32,160 nucleotides of DNA from the NCBI GenBank assembly GCA_964523675.1, contig CAZFZT010000036.1, positions 1-32,160 on the forward strand, written 5' to 3'. The notes under the pieces were generated by a model, which saw nothing but the letters and a program-made list of their open reading frames with translations, was not told the DNA's origin and made no database searches. Both the position numbers and the translations under genes were made by a program. Positions 25,070-32,160 of this stretch are shown here, in pieces. Numbering within the stretch: position 1 is the first letter of the stretch; each line of letters opens with the position of its first letter. This DNA is from CAZFZT01 sp964523675 (GTDB lineage Bacteria; Planctomycetota; Phycisphaerae; Phycisphaerales; SM1A02).

Positions 25070-26470
25070 CTATCGCCAATTGGCGAGCAAGTAGAGGAGG
25101 TCGGGTACCCCTACTCCTCCATCGTCATCGAAATCAGCGGCGCATGATCCTTCTTTTGGAATGCACGGTCCCCAGTCTGCGAGCAACAGCAGCAAATCCG
25201 GCACGCCGACGGAGCCGTCGCAATTGAGGTCGGCCTCCGCGCACGGTTCGTCCACTTCGGCATAGGCGATGAAGATCCCGCTGCCCCATTCGATCTGATT
25301 GTTGCCTTCGGGCGTGAGGGCCGCATTGAAAACAATGTCACCATGGTCATTGATGCTGACGCCGCCGCCGAAGGTGACGGAGGAATCATGCTGCGCGATC
25401 CATGCGGGGCCGTTGTCGGTGGGAACGACATCCCATTGGCCGACGATGCGCACAAGATCGCTCCCATCGCCGACGAAGATGGCGTAAAAATTGTCGCCGT
25501 CGCGAGCGCGGAACGCAACGAGGCCGTTGTTATTGAGCGCCGGTGCGAAAAACTCGATCGTGTTGATGTCCGGATGTGCGGTCGTCGCAATCTCGATTGT
25601 TTCCTCACCGTCACTGACAAAGATGCCGCGCCCTCCGCCGACGAGATTGGCAGTGAAGGCGACCTGGCCCTGATCGTTCAGTGAGACGGAGTTGTCAAAA
25701 CCGGTGTAAGGCGAGAGCGGATCGAGCGCACTGGTCCGCGCGATCAACGTTGATGAGCCGTCGGTCTCGAAGATGCGAATCTCATCCGGCGCTCCGCTGC
25801 CGGGCAGCCGCCCCTTACCTGCAATCTGCCGATTGTTGTTGAAGGACGGTGTGAACAGGAAGGTGTAAGGATTCTGCGGATCAACACCTGATTCGGTCGT
25901 GTGATACGCACCGGTATTGGTTTCGGGGTCGTACGAGTAGAAGAACTGCCCAGAGCCGGAGAAGTTTCCGCGATAGCCGACCTGGCCGGCGTCGTTCACC
26001 TGTGGCGATCCCCATGTGCCGTTGCCTAGCGGACCGCTGGTGAGCAGCCCGCTTGTTTGAGCGAGCGTATCGACGAAATACACGCCGTTTGGCGCGGCGA
26101 AGGAACGCGGGAATACGATGTAACCGTGATTGTTGATCGTCGAATCACTGAGGAAGGCGCCGGCGGGGCTGGTGTACACGATGCTGCCCTGTCCGCCGCT
26201 GGCGTGGAAGATCCCCTGCTCATCGCCTGCCTCAATGATGTTGAGGCGAAACGTCACTTCGCGATTGTTGTTGATGTCAGCCGTGGCGTTGGCGAAGAAC
26301 GTGTCCGGCGGCAGGTTGTAGGTGCCCTCGTTCACGTTCACCGACAGATTCGACCGGGCCTGCAACTCAAACTCGCGATACGCCGGAACCTGCGCATTAA
26401 CGGATAGGGCAGGCAAGAAAGCCGACAAACCGGCGACGCCTGCACACGCGGCAATATGGGAGCGTTGCAT
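25070..26470 (-). CDS. secreted NxxGxxAF tandem-repeat protein with dockerin
   Basis: The 466-residue product has a signal peptide (MQRSHIAACAGVAGLSAF, mature part after VNAQ) and a series of ~60-residue repeats marked by NDQGQVAFTA, NNNGLVAFRA and NDHGDIVFNA, alternating with GIFVSDG/AIFVGDG. This is the choice-of-anchor NxxGxxAF repeat architecture, probably a beta-propeller-like fold. A C-terminal dockerin-like domain with two GVPDLLxLLAxW motifs ends in ANWR. ATGs at 26471-26473 and 26468-26470 follow AAGGAG (4 and 7 nt); the second fits the 7-nt spacing used elsewhere here. Function unknown; likely surface-exposed. A sigma-70-like promoter lies just upstream. It lies downstream of rpoN on the same strand, 145 bp away. 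Confidence 0.85.
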   Translation of the reverse strand: MQRSHIAACAGVAGLSAFLPALSVNAQVPAYREFELQARSNLSVNVNEGTYNLPPDTFFANATADINNNREVTFRLNIIEAGDEQGIFHASGGQGSIVYTSPAGAFLSDSTINNHGYIVFPRSFAAPNGVYFVDTLAQTSGLLTSGPLGNGTWGSPQVNDAGQVGYRGNFSGSGQFFYSYDPETNTGAYHTTESGVDPQNPYTFLFTPSFNNNRQIAGKGRLPGSGAPDEIRIFETDGSSTLIARTSALDPLSPYTGFDNSVSLNDQGQVAFTANLVGGGRGIFVSDGEETIEIATTAHPDINTIEFFAPALNNNGLVAFRARDGDNFYAIFVGDGSDLVRIVGQWDVVPTDNGPAWIAQHDSSVTFGGGVSINDHGDIVFNAALTPEGNNQIEWGSGIFIAYAEVDEPCAEADLNCDGSVGVPDLLLLLADWGPCIPKEGSCAADFDDDGGVGVPDLLYLLANWR

Positions 26471-26477
26471 CATGAAT

Positions 26478-26483
26478 CTCCTT
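26478..26483 (-). promoter_or_regulatory. Shine-Dalgarno AAGGAG of the NxxGxxAF gene
   Basis: AAGGAG lies 7 nt before the ATG at 26468-26470 and 4 nt before the ATG immediately upstream of it. It rules out the long upstream extension of the open frame to 26767. Confidence 0.65.
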
Positions 26484-26493
26484 CTCCGCCACC

Positions 26494-26522
26494 AGTATAG
26501 TGAAATCGCCGAGGCCGAGCAA
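26494..26522 (-). promoter_or_regulatory. sigma-70-like promoter of the NxxGxxAF gene
   Basis: TTGCTC (26517-26522) and TATACT (26494-26499, five of six) are separated by exactly 17 nt on the minus strand. Predicted leader is about 17 nt and holds the Shine-Dalgarno. This suggests transcription independent of rpoN. Confidence 0.5.
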
Positions 26523-26615
26523 TGCGGTAGATCGGCACGCCACAAGCGGCGTGAAGAAACAGCAGAAGCGCACCGCGCCTCTTCGCTTGGTGCTCGATGC
26601 TTCATTGCCGCGTTC

Positions 26616-28169
26616 TCAATACACCTTCCGGCGGCGCGCCGGCGGGATGTCGAGTTGCTGGCGATATTTGACCACGGTTCGCCGGGCGATTTCGATGCCG
26701 CGCTTGCGCAGTTCCTCTGCGATGGCTTCGTCGCTGAGCGGCTTGGCTTTGTCCTCCGCATCGACAACCTCGCGCAGCATTGCTTTGATCGCCTCCCAAC
26801 TCACGTTCTCACCTGATTGCGTTTCAGTTCCGCCGGAGAAGAAGCGGCGCAGCGGCACCAGGCCGCGCGGCGTTTGCATCCATTTATCCGCCACGGCCCG
26901 GCTGACGGTCGCCACGTGAATGCCGAGTTGGTCCGCGACTTCGGTCATCGGCATCGGCTTGAGATGTTGCGGACCATGATCGAAGAACTCGCGTTGCCGC
27001 GACAGCACCACGTTCACCACGCGAAGGAGCGTATTAGAGCGCTGATTGATCGATTCGATCAACCATGTTGCGGTGCGCACATTGTTCTGAATGAACTCCC
27101 GCGCGACCTTCTCAACCGTTCGATCCTTGGCCATCTGCTCATAGCGCGGCGAGACGCGCAGCGGCGGGATCGAACCGCTCGTTAGCGCAGCAACATACGC
27201 GTCGCTGTGCTCGTCGTACTCCACCAGCACGTCCGGCATGATCGGCGGCGTTTCTTCATCCACCAGATCACGACCGGGATGGAGGTTCAATTTGCGCATG
27301 TGTGAGATTGCACTCTGAATGCGCTCCATCGGAAGATCGGTCTTTTGCTGAATCTTCGGCAGGCGGTTCTGGAGCAGGTCGTCAAAGTGATCTTCGATCA
27401 GCAGGCGGACATCCGCCCACTGCTCGCGCTCGGCCGGCCCGCCTTGCTCCTCCAGTGCGAGGACCTGCAAGAGCAGACATTCCCGCAAGTCGCGCGCAGC
27501 CATGCCAGGCGGATCGAGCCAGTGTTGAACTTGAGCAAGCGCCTCTTCGAGCCGCTCAATGGTGAGCTCACCGCCCGCAAGATCGGGCACGTTGCGGTTC
27601 TGGTCGAGAATGGTTTCAAGGTCGGCCCCAAGCAAACCGTCTTTATTCACATACCCGATCATCAAGCGACCGATGGCAGCGATGTCAGCATCGACTTCTG
27701 CGAACGTCCATTGATGCAGCAGTTGCTCGACGAGCGACTCGCCACGTGCGGCCACGTTCGCCATTGCGTCCATCTTGCGATCGCGCTCACCGGCTTGACG
27801 GGCAGGTGAATACCGCTCAGAGGAATAGGTATTCTCGAACGCATCCCCGTCATAGGTTGATTCAAACGCGCTCAGCCGCTGAAAGTCGGCTGCGCTGCCG
27901 CCTGCGTCGTCACTGACGACCAACTCACGCCGATCGAGTCGCTCATCGTCGGCCGCATCATCGCGGTCACGGGAATGTTCGATCTCTGCCTCGGGGCTTG
28001 TCGGTTCCGGCTCCGCAATCTCCAGCGCGATGTTCGATTCGAGTTCCTGCTCGATCCGCTCCTGCAGCGCAAGCGCAGGCAGCTGCAGAATCTCCATTGA
28101 CTGGATCATCCGCGGAGCCAGTTTCATCTGCTGGCTCAGCCGCATCTGTTGGGCGGTCTCAAAACGCAT
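26616..28169 (-). CDS. rpoN: RNA polymerase sigma-54 factor
   Basis: The 517-residue product begins MRFETAQQMRLSQQMKLAPRM followed by IQSMEILQLP, the Gln-rich activator-interacting region I. An acidic linker (about 60-130), the core-binding domain, an HTH (MTEVADQLGIHVATVSRAV) and, near the C-terminus, the RpoN box ARRTVVKYR (about 495-503) follow. Sigma-54 directs transcription at -24/-12 promoters and needs an AAA+ activator; none is encoded here. An ATG two codons upstream (28173-28175) is an equally possible start; the chosen ATG matches the usual family N-terminus. No Shine-Dalgarno is seen, but a TACAAT sits just upstream. Divergent from the UDP-glucose dehydrogenase gene. I found no -24/-12 promoter in the window. 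Confidence 0.96.
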   Translation of the reverse strand: MRFETAQQMRLSQQMKLAPRMIQSMEILQLPALALQERIEQELESNIALEIAEPEPTSPEAEIEHSRDRDDAADDERLDRRELVVSDDAGGSAADFQRLSAFESTYDGDAFENTYSSERYSPARQAGERDRKMDAMANVAARGESLVEQLLHQWTFAEVDADIAAIGRLMIGYVNKDGLLGADLETILDQNRNVPDLAGGELTIERLEEALAQVQHWLDPPGMAARDLRECLLLQVLALEEQGGPAEREQWADVRLLIEDHFDDLLQNRLPKIQQKTDLPMERIQSAISHMRKLNLHPGRDLVDEETPPIMPDVLVEYDEHSDAYVAALTSGSIPPLRVSPRYEQMAKDRTVEKVAREFIQNNVRTATWLIESINQRSNTLLRVVNVVLSRQREFFDHGPQHLKPMPMTEVADQLGIHVATVSRAVADKWMQTPRGLVPLRRFFSGGTETQSGENVSWEAIKAMLREVVDAEDKAKPLSDEAIAEELRKRGIEIARRTVVKYRQQLDIPPARRRKVY

Positions 28170-28178
28170 CGTCATTAG

Positions 28179-28184
28179 ATTGTA
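28179..28184 (-). promoter_or_regulatory. TACAAT element before rpoN
   Basis: TACAAT on the minus strand matches the -10 consensus at five of six positions and ends nine nt before the chosen rpoN ATG (three nt before the alternative). The predicted leader is nearly zero. Confidence 0.35.
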
Positions 28185-28339
28185 TCGGGCGATTCGAGGG
28201 GCCGGGTGATACTGGGCGAGCTTGATCTTTCCGTCTTCCGCATCATCCACGACATTTCAGCAAACCACCCCAGCTTTCCTCTCGGACTGCCCGATCATGC
28301 CCGGCGTATCATCACACGCCGCACACGTGGCGCACCTCG

Positions 28340-28345
28340 TAAAAT
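28340..28345 (+). promoter_or_regulatory. -10-like TAAAAT before the UDP-glucose dehydrogenase gene
   Basis: TAAAAT matches the -10 consensus at five of six positions and lies 22 nt before the ATG at 28368. No convincing -35 is visible. Confidence 0.3.
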
Positions 28346-28367
28346 CTCGCCTGGAAGAAGAAAAACC

Positions 28368-29780
28368 ATGAACCTGACGATGGTCGGAACAGGATACGTC
28401 GGACTTGTCACCGGTGTATGCTTCTCAAACACGGGCAACAACGTCACCTGCCTCGATGTCGATGAGGAGAAGGTTGCCATCCTTCGCGCGGGGTCGGTTC
28501 CCATCTACGAACCCGGGCTCAAGGAGTTGATCGATCGGAACACCGCTGCGGGGCGACTGCACTTCACCACCGATCGGATGTCCGCGTACGCAAATGCCGA
28601 CATCATTTTCATCTGCGTCGGCACCCCAACGAACAGCGATGGCTCGGCAGACCTGAGCGGGGTTTATGCGGCGGCAGAGGACATTGCCGACGCCCTGGAA
28701 GCTCGCGGCGGCGAAACTTCGGGCACCGAAAGTGACGATCACGAAACTCAGCGCAAATCACCTGCGCATCCGCCGGTGGTCGTCGTCAAATCAACCGTGC
28801 CTGTCGGAACGACGGAGCGCGTGCGCGACATCATCCGCCAGCGCACCAATACGCCCTTCCTGATCGCGAACAATCCCGAGTTCCTGAAAGAAGGCGCCGC
28901 CATTCTCGACTTCCAGAAGCCGGACCGCGTCATCTGCGGAACTGACGATGAAACCGCCTCTGAACTGCTTCGAGACCTCTATGCCCCGTTTGTGCGGCAG
29001 GGCAATCCGATCATCATTTCCGACATCCGTTCATCGGAGATGGTGAAGTACGCCTCAAACGCCATGCTCGCCTGCAAAATCAGTTTCATCAACGAAATGG
29101 CGAACCTGTGCGAGCGATATGGCGCTGACATCCGGGCCGTGCGCGAAGGCATGTGTGCTGACAAGCGGATTGGCAATCAGTTTCTCTACCCCGGCCTCGG
29201 CTATGGTGGCTCGTGCTTCCCGAAAGACACACGGGCTGTGATCGACATGGGCCGCCGAGCGGGCTATCCGTGCCTGCTCAATGAAGCGGTTCATGCGGTG
29301 AATGAGGGACAGCGCGAGGAGTTCTGGCAGAAGATTGAAGCCCATTTCGAGGGCTCGCTCGCCGGCAAGTCGCTCGCCTTCTGGGGTGTCGCGTTCAAAC
29401 CTGAGACCGATGACATTCGTGAGGCGCCGTCCATCACGCTGATGCAAAAGGCGCTTGATGCTGGAGCTTCTGTTCGCGCCTTTGATCCGGTCGCCAGTGG
29501 AAACCTTGCGCGGACCATGCCAGATGTTACTCTTGCGGACGACATGTACGAAGCGCTGGAGGGCGCTGACGCGTTGATCGTCTGCACCGAGTGGAGCGAG
29601 TTCCGTCATCCGGACTTCACGCGCGTGAGTCAGCGACTACGGGAGAAGACCATGTTCGACGGTCGCAATATCTATCGCCGAGCCATCATGGAGGACTTTG
29701 GCTTCACCTATTACTCAGTCGGTCGGCCGGCGGTGAAGGCGACGCGCGAGTCGGCGGAGATGGCGCGGGCGACCTCATGA
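28368..29780 (+). CDS. ugd: UDP-glucose 6-dehydrogenase
   Basis: The enzyme oxidises UDP-glucose to UDP-glucuronate with NAD+, for exopolysaccharide or lipopolysaccharide. The 470-residue product has the NAD-binding GTGYVGLVTG at its N-terminus, CVGTPT, VVKSTVPVGTTERV, the NPEFLKEG motif, and the catalytic cysteine C283 in GLGYGGSCFPKD. The C-terminal domain has AFKPETDDIREAPS and a CTEWSEF end motif. The ATG at 28368 fits the family start; the open frame upstream to 28206 is not family-like. An unusual hydrophilic insert of about 25 residues (GGETSGTESDDHETQ onward, near residues 113-136) precedes the VVVVKSTVP strand and may be a flexible loop. A hairpin with TTT at its stop codon may be the terminator. 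Confidence 0.95.
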   Translation: MNLTMVGTGYVGLVTGVCFSNTGNNVTCLDVDEEKVAILRAGSVPIYEPGLKELIDRNTAAGRLHFTTDRMSAYANADIIFICVGTPTNSDGSADLSGVYAAAEDIADALEARGGETSGTESDDHETQRKSPAHPPVVVVKSTVPVGTTERVRDIIRQRTNTPFLIANNPEFLKEGAAILDFQKPDRVICGTDDETASELLRDLYAPFVRQGNPIIISDIRSSEMVKYASNAMLACKISFINEMANLCERYGADIRAVREGMCADKRIGNQFLYPGLGYGGSCFPKDTRAVIDMGRRAGYPCLLNEAVHAVNEGQREEFWQKIEAHFEGSLAGKSLAFWGVAFKPETDDIREAPSITLMQKALDAGASVRAFDPVASGNLARTMPDVTLADDMYEALEGADALIVCTEWSEFRHPDFTRVSQRLREKTMFDGRNIYRRAIMEDFGFTYYSVGRPAVKATRESAEMARATS

Positions 29781-29797
29781 CGGTGGCTGAGGTCTTT
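29771..29797 (+). terminator. possible terminator of the UDP-glucose dehydrogenase gene
   Basis: GACCTCA (29771-29777) pairs with TGAGGTC (29788-29794) around a 10-nt loop, followed by TTT. The left arm overlaps the end of the gene. The short T-run makes it weak. Confidence 0.4.
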
Positions 29798-29800
29798 AGC

Positions 29801-29820
29801 GGCACAGGCGTCTCGCCTGC
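29801..29820. repeat. short palindromic element between convergent genes
   Basis: CAGGCG and CGCCTG (29805-29810 and 29814-29819) form a 6-bp stem with a 3-nt loop, within GGCACAGGCGTCTCGCCTGC. It lies in the 56-bp gap between convergent genes. It resembles dispersed palindromic intergenic elements I associate with planctomycete genomes; this is memory, not a search. Confidence 0.4.
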
Positions 29821-29836
29821 ACGAAGCTGCGTACGT

Positions 29837-30604
29837 TCATACATGCCACGCTGCTTGCGATTGCTCCAGCCCCTTCCACGGATCGTTCCACTGCCTCGCG
29901 TCGACGACGACCGCACCTACCTCTGCGACACTAAGCGCTGCCTGATAAGCCGTCACATCCAACCGGCCGCCTGGCGTGCCAATCGACACACGCGTACCGG
30001 CCGTTGTGAGATCGCACAGCCGTGCAGCGCGAATCGCCGATGCATTGGCAATCACGGCCTGCGCCGGATCACAGCCGTTTGAAAGCCACGCTGCGGGATC
30101 GATTCCAAGTCCGAAGAATTCGCCCGGCTCGCGCGGCCAGTTCGCGCCGCTAAAGACCAGATGATCTGCAAGCGGCACACCGCGCCGATTCGCCTCCGCG
30201 ATCACAAGATCAACCGCCTGCTCCGACTCGCCTGCGCCGTCGCCCGACGGCGCAGGCAAGGTCATGCTCAGCGGAACTCGGCAAAGATCAGCGGCGAACT
30301 CAACGGCCTTGATCGCCGCCGCCACCGCGCGATCGATATGTGCGGGATCAGTGAAGTGCTCCGGCGGAATCCACAGGTCAAGACCGGCTGGCTGCAGCTC
30401 ATGTCGGCGAAGCGTCGCAAGAAGATCCCGCCGCGCCGAGTGATCCAGTTCGCGCGGCCGCATCCCCGGTTGAGCCGCATCCAACTGCACGTACTTGAAA
30501 CCTATCGCCCGCAGACGACCCAGCGCCCGGCGCGGATCCCCACCGAGCGACGAGAGCGTCGCCGCAAGCGGCAGTGGCTGGATCAACTGTAGAGCAGCAT
30601 GCAT
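29837..30604 (-). CDS. sugar phosphate isomerase/epimerase-like TIM-barrel protein
   Basis: The 255-residue product resembles AP endonuclease family 2 / xylose-isomerase-like TIM barrels. It has LAATLSSLGGDPRRALGRLRAIGFKYVQLD at the start, with a later ATLRRHELQPAGLDLW segment and a hydrophobic VVVDARQW strand near the C-terminus. The protein is shorter than typical members (about 270-300), and I cannot point to a full metal-binding set, so it may be an atypical or non-catalytic member. The ATG at 30602-30604 has no Shine-Dalgarno but has TAGTCT exactly 6 nt upstream. It lies downstream of serC (210 bp) and convergent with the UDP-glucose dehydrogenase gene. Substrate unknown. Confidence 0.75.
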   Translation of the reverse strand: MHAALQLIQPLPLAATLSSLGGDPRRALGRLRAIGFKYVQLDAAQPGMRPRELDHSARRDLLATLRRHELQPAGLDLWIPPEHFTDPAHIDRAVAAAIKAVEFAADLCRVPLSMTLPAPSGDGAGESEQAVDLVIAEANRRGVPLADHLVFSGANWPREPGEFFGLGIDPAAWLSNGCDPAQAVIANASAIRAARLCDLTTAGTRVSIGTPGGRLDVTAYQAALSVAEVGAVVVDARQWNDPWKGLEQSQAAWHV

Positions 30605-30610
30605 GGCGTC

Positions 30611-30639
30611 AGACTAACGACATGCGCTGAGAACGTCCA
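30611..30639 (-). promoter_or_regulatory. leaderless-type promoter before the TIM-barrel gene
   Basis: On the minus strand TGGACG (30634-30639, four of six) and TAGTCT (30611-30616) are 17 nt apart; TAGTCT ends exactly six nt before the ATG. This would start transcription at or next to the start codon. Confidence 0.4.
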
Positions 30640-30673
30640 AATCATGTATTGGTGACGGAGCGCATGGTTCGCA

Positions 30674-30690
30674 CGATCGAGTGACGATCG
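30674..30690. repeat. CGATCG hairpin between serC and the TIM-barrel gene
   Basis: CGATCG at 30674-30679 and 30685-30690 surround AGTGA. Each arm is itself a palindrome. No T-run follows. The rest of the 210-bp gap (30605-30814) holds only a 40-codon open frame after the serC stop, described under findings. Confidence 0.3.
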
Positions 30691-30814
30691 GTCATTTCGA
30701 TTCATCATCGGTTCGCATTCGTCGGCGCTTCCGATCCATCGCAAGCATGATGCGCATATCCCATGTGCCGTCCCACTCAACTGGAAGCTCGTGACGCCTC
30801 AGAATATCGACTTT

Positions 30815-31939
30815 CTAACCGTTGCGCCGCGCAAACTCCTTCATGAATTGGGCTAGCGCTTCGCAGCCCGTGCGGGGGAAGGCGTTGTAGATCGACGCGC
30901 GGATGCCGCCTGCATCGCGGTGCCCCTTCAAGCCGTCCATTTCGTACTGCGCCGCTTCTGCAATGAACTTCTTATCAAGTTCATCAGAAGGCGTTCGGAA
31001 TGTGACGTTCATCATGCTGCGACACTGCGGCTGCGAGACCGGCGTGTAAAAATCGTTTGCATCGATCACGTCATAAATCAACTTCGCCTTCTCGTCATTG
31101 CGCTGGCCGAGCGCGTCGAGGCCGCCCTGATTCAGAATCCACTTAAAGACCTGACCCATCACATACACCCCAAACGCAGGCGGCGTGTTGAGGCGCGAGC
31201 CCTGATCGGCATGCTTCGCGTAGGTGAGCATCGAAGGCAGGCCGGCCTTGCCCCTGGCGATCATGTCTTTACGGATGATGACGAGAGTGACACCTGAAGG
31301 GCCGAGGTTCTTCTGCGCTCCGGCATAAATGATCGCATGCTTGTTCACAGCAATCGGGCGGCTGAAAATGTCGCTGGAAGCATCGCATACCAGAGGCGCA
31401 GTCACGGTCGGCGGCTTCTCATAGCGCGTGCCGTAGATCGTGTTGTTTGAGCAATAATGCACGTAGGCAGCGTTCGGCGTGAGATTCAGTTCGTCATCAC
31501 TCGGCGTGTGATCGTACTTGTGCTCTGAGCCCTCGAAGGCGACGTTCACGTTGCCGAACAACTTCGCTTCCTTGATCGCCTTCGTCGTCCACACGCCAGT
31601 GTCGGGGTAGTCGGCGGTTTGATCCTTATCGAGGAAGTTCATCGGGATCATCGCGAACTGCAACGTCGCGCCGCCTTGAAGAAACAACACTTCGTACTCG
31701 CTTGGGATGTCGGCAATCTTGCGGCAGTCAGCTTCGGCTTCCTCGATCACACGGTCGAACACCGGCCCGCGATGGCTGTGTTCCATGATGCCGATGCCCG
31801 AACCGTCGATGTTCCAGATGTCCTGCTGCGCCTGGTGAATGACTTCCTCAGGTAGAGCCGCAGGACCGGCGGAGAAGTTGAAGATGCGCTTCACGGCAGC
31901 AGATTTCGGATCAACACTCGGTTTCATTGCGGTGGTCAT
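30815..31939 (-). CDS. serC: phosphoserine aminotransferase
   Basis: SerC is the PLP-dependent enzyme that converts 3-phosphohydroxypyruvate and glutamate to phosphoserine in serine synthesis, and it also acts in pyridoxal phosphate synthesis. The 374-residue product has the start FNFSAGPAALPEEV, the IMEHSHRGPVFD motif, FLQGGATLQFAMIPMN, and the PLP lysine K210 in YAGAQKNLGPSG. The C-terminal GLKGHRDAGGIRASIYNAF is typical. The protein is of normal family length with a ~15-residue N-terminal extension. The ATG at 31937-31939 has AAGGAA about 8 nt upstream. The final FMKEFARRNG is a normal family ending. A long inverted repeat lies upstream of the gene. Confidence 0.96.
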   Translation of the reverse strand: MTTAMKPSVDPKSAAVKRIFNFSAGPAALPEEVIHQAQQDIWNIDGSGIGIMEHSHRGPVFDRVIEEAEADCRKIADIPSEYEVLFLQGGATLQFAMIPMNFLDKDQTADYPDTGVWTTKAIKEAKLFGNVNVAFEGSEHKYDHTPSDDELNLTPNAAYVHYCSNNTIYGTRYEKPPTVTAPLVCDASSDIFSRPIAVNKHAIIYAGAQKNLGPSGVTLVIIRKDMIARGKAGLPSMLTYAKHADQGSRLNTPPAFGVYVMGQVFKWILNQGGLDALGQRNDEKAKLIYDVIDANDFYTPVSQPQCRSMMNVTFRTPSDELDKKFIAEAAQYEMDGLKGHRDAGGIRASIYNAFPRTGCEALAQFMKEFARRNG

Positions 31940-31965
31940 AATCGTGCTTCCTTGGTGCAGAACTT

Positions 31966-32038
31966 GTTTAGCCGCGACGCGAAGCGGAGCGTGCGGGAAC
32001 GACTACGGGCCGCGCTCCGCTGCGCGTCGCGGCTAAAC
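31966..32038. repeat. 26-bp inverted repeat upstream of serC
   Basis: Left arm 31966-31991 and right arm 32013-32038 are inverted copies with a single mismatch, around a 21-nt loop. The left arm begins GTTTAGCCGCGACGCG and ends AGCGGAGCG. The structure lies 27 bp upstream of the serC start. It could be a transcribed hairpin, a terminator of the gene from the right without a T-run, or a dispersed palindromic repeat. Confidence 0.85.
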
Positions 32039-32081
32039 GTGTGCGCCACTCGCACATACTACTCTTCTGGTGATCCGCCCG

Positions 32082-32160
32082 TCACTTTCGAATACGCGCC
32101 AATGAGACGCTGAGGAGGTCTCCGTTCGTACTGATCGCGCTCAAGTGTTGGTCATGGGGC
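32082..32160 (-). CDS. possible C-terminal end of another gene (partial)
   Basis: On the minus strand, a frame entering from the window edge reads DQHLSAISTNGDLLSVSL and ends ARIRK with a TGA at 32082-32084. About 70 percent of third positions are G or C. With only 25 codons visible, product and reality are uncertain. Confidence 0.35.
   Translation of the reverse strand, partial: PHDQHLSAISTNGDLLSVSLARIRK

Noticed and set aside
30583..30780. 65-residue minus-strand open frame between serC and the TIM-barrel gene
   Set aside because: It overlaps the TIM-barrel start, has no ribosome site or domain, and has a weak composition for coding.

Overview
The window looks like a chromosomal segment of a planctomycete, most likely class Phycisphaerae. 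The main clue is a set of C-terminal dockerin-like domains built on a twice-repeated GVPDLLxLLANWG motif, carried by four intact secreted proteins and one gene remnant. Other clues are the high GC content, a kinase with TPR repeats preceded by an ECF-type sigma factor, and housekeeping genes scattered without long operons. No phage, insertion sequence, CRISPR array, rRNA or tRNA was seen. Taxonomy is inferred from protein style only.

Layout. 1-3808: the start of rpsT (minus strand, cut by the window edge), a small unrecognised gene, the decayed 3' end of a beta-helix/dockerin gene, then ispH and thiG. 3824-8026: a prepilin-like protein and, divergently, a large secreted metalloprotease fused to a beta-helix, two Ig-like repeats and a dockerin. 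8052-14427: envelope and housekeeping genes: lipoprotein hydrolase, DUF456 membrane protein, YhaM-type HD/OB-fold nuclease, LolA-like lipoprotein, small membrane protein, LpxL/HtrB-type acyltransferase, and a membrane-anchored coiled-coil protein with a BRCT-like tail.

14730-20906 is the most striking part: two tandem paralogous genes for ~1000-residue secreted repeat proteins. Each has about four ~185-residue units and a dockerin. Their 3' ends are identical over 461 bp, and one gene holds a perfect 392-bp internal duplication. They end at a clear rho-independent terminator. Divergent from them are an ECF-type sigma factor and a transmembrane Ser/Thr kinase with TPR repeats.

24620-32160: a small hypothetical gene, a secreted NxxGxxAF-repeat/dockerin protein, rpoN, UDP-glucose dehydrogenase, a TIM-barrel isomerase-like gene, serC, a 26-bp inverted repeat, and possibly the end of another gene.

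Starts fall into two groups. Many secreted-protein genes have a strong Shine-Dalgarno sequence 6-7 nt before the start; one of these starts is TTG. Several other genes lack a Shine-Dalgarno but have a TAnnnT hexamer 5-7 nt upstream, which suggests leaderless transcripts.
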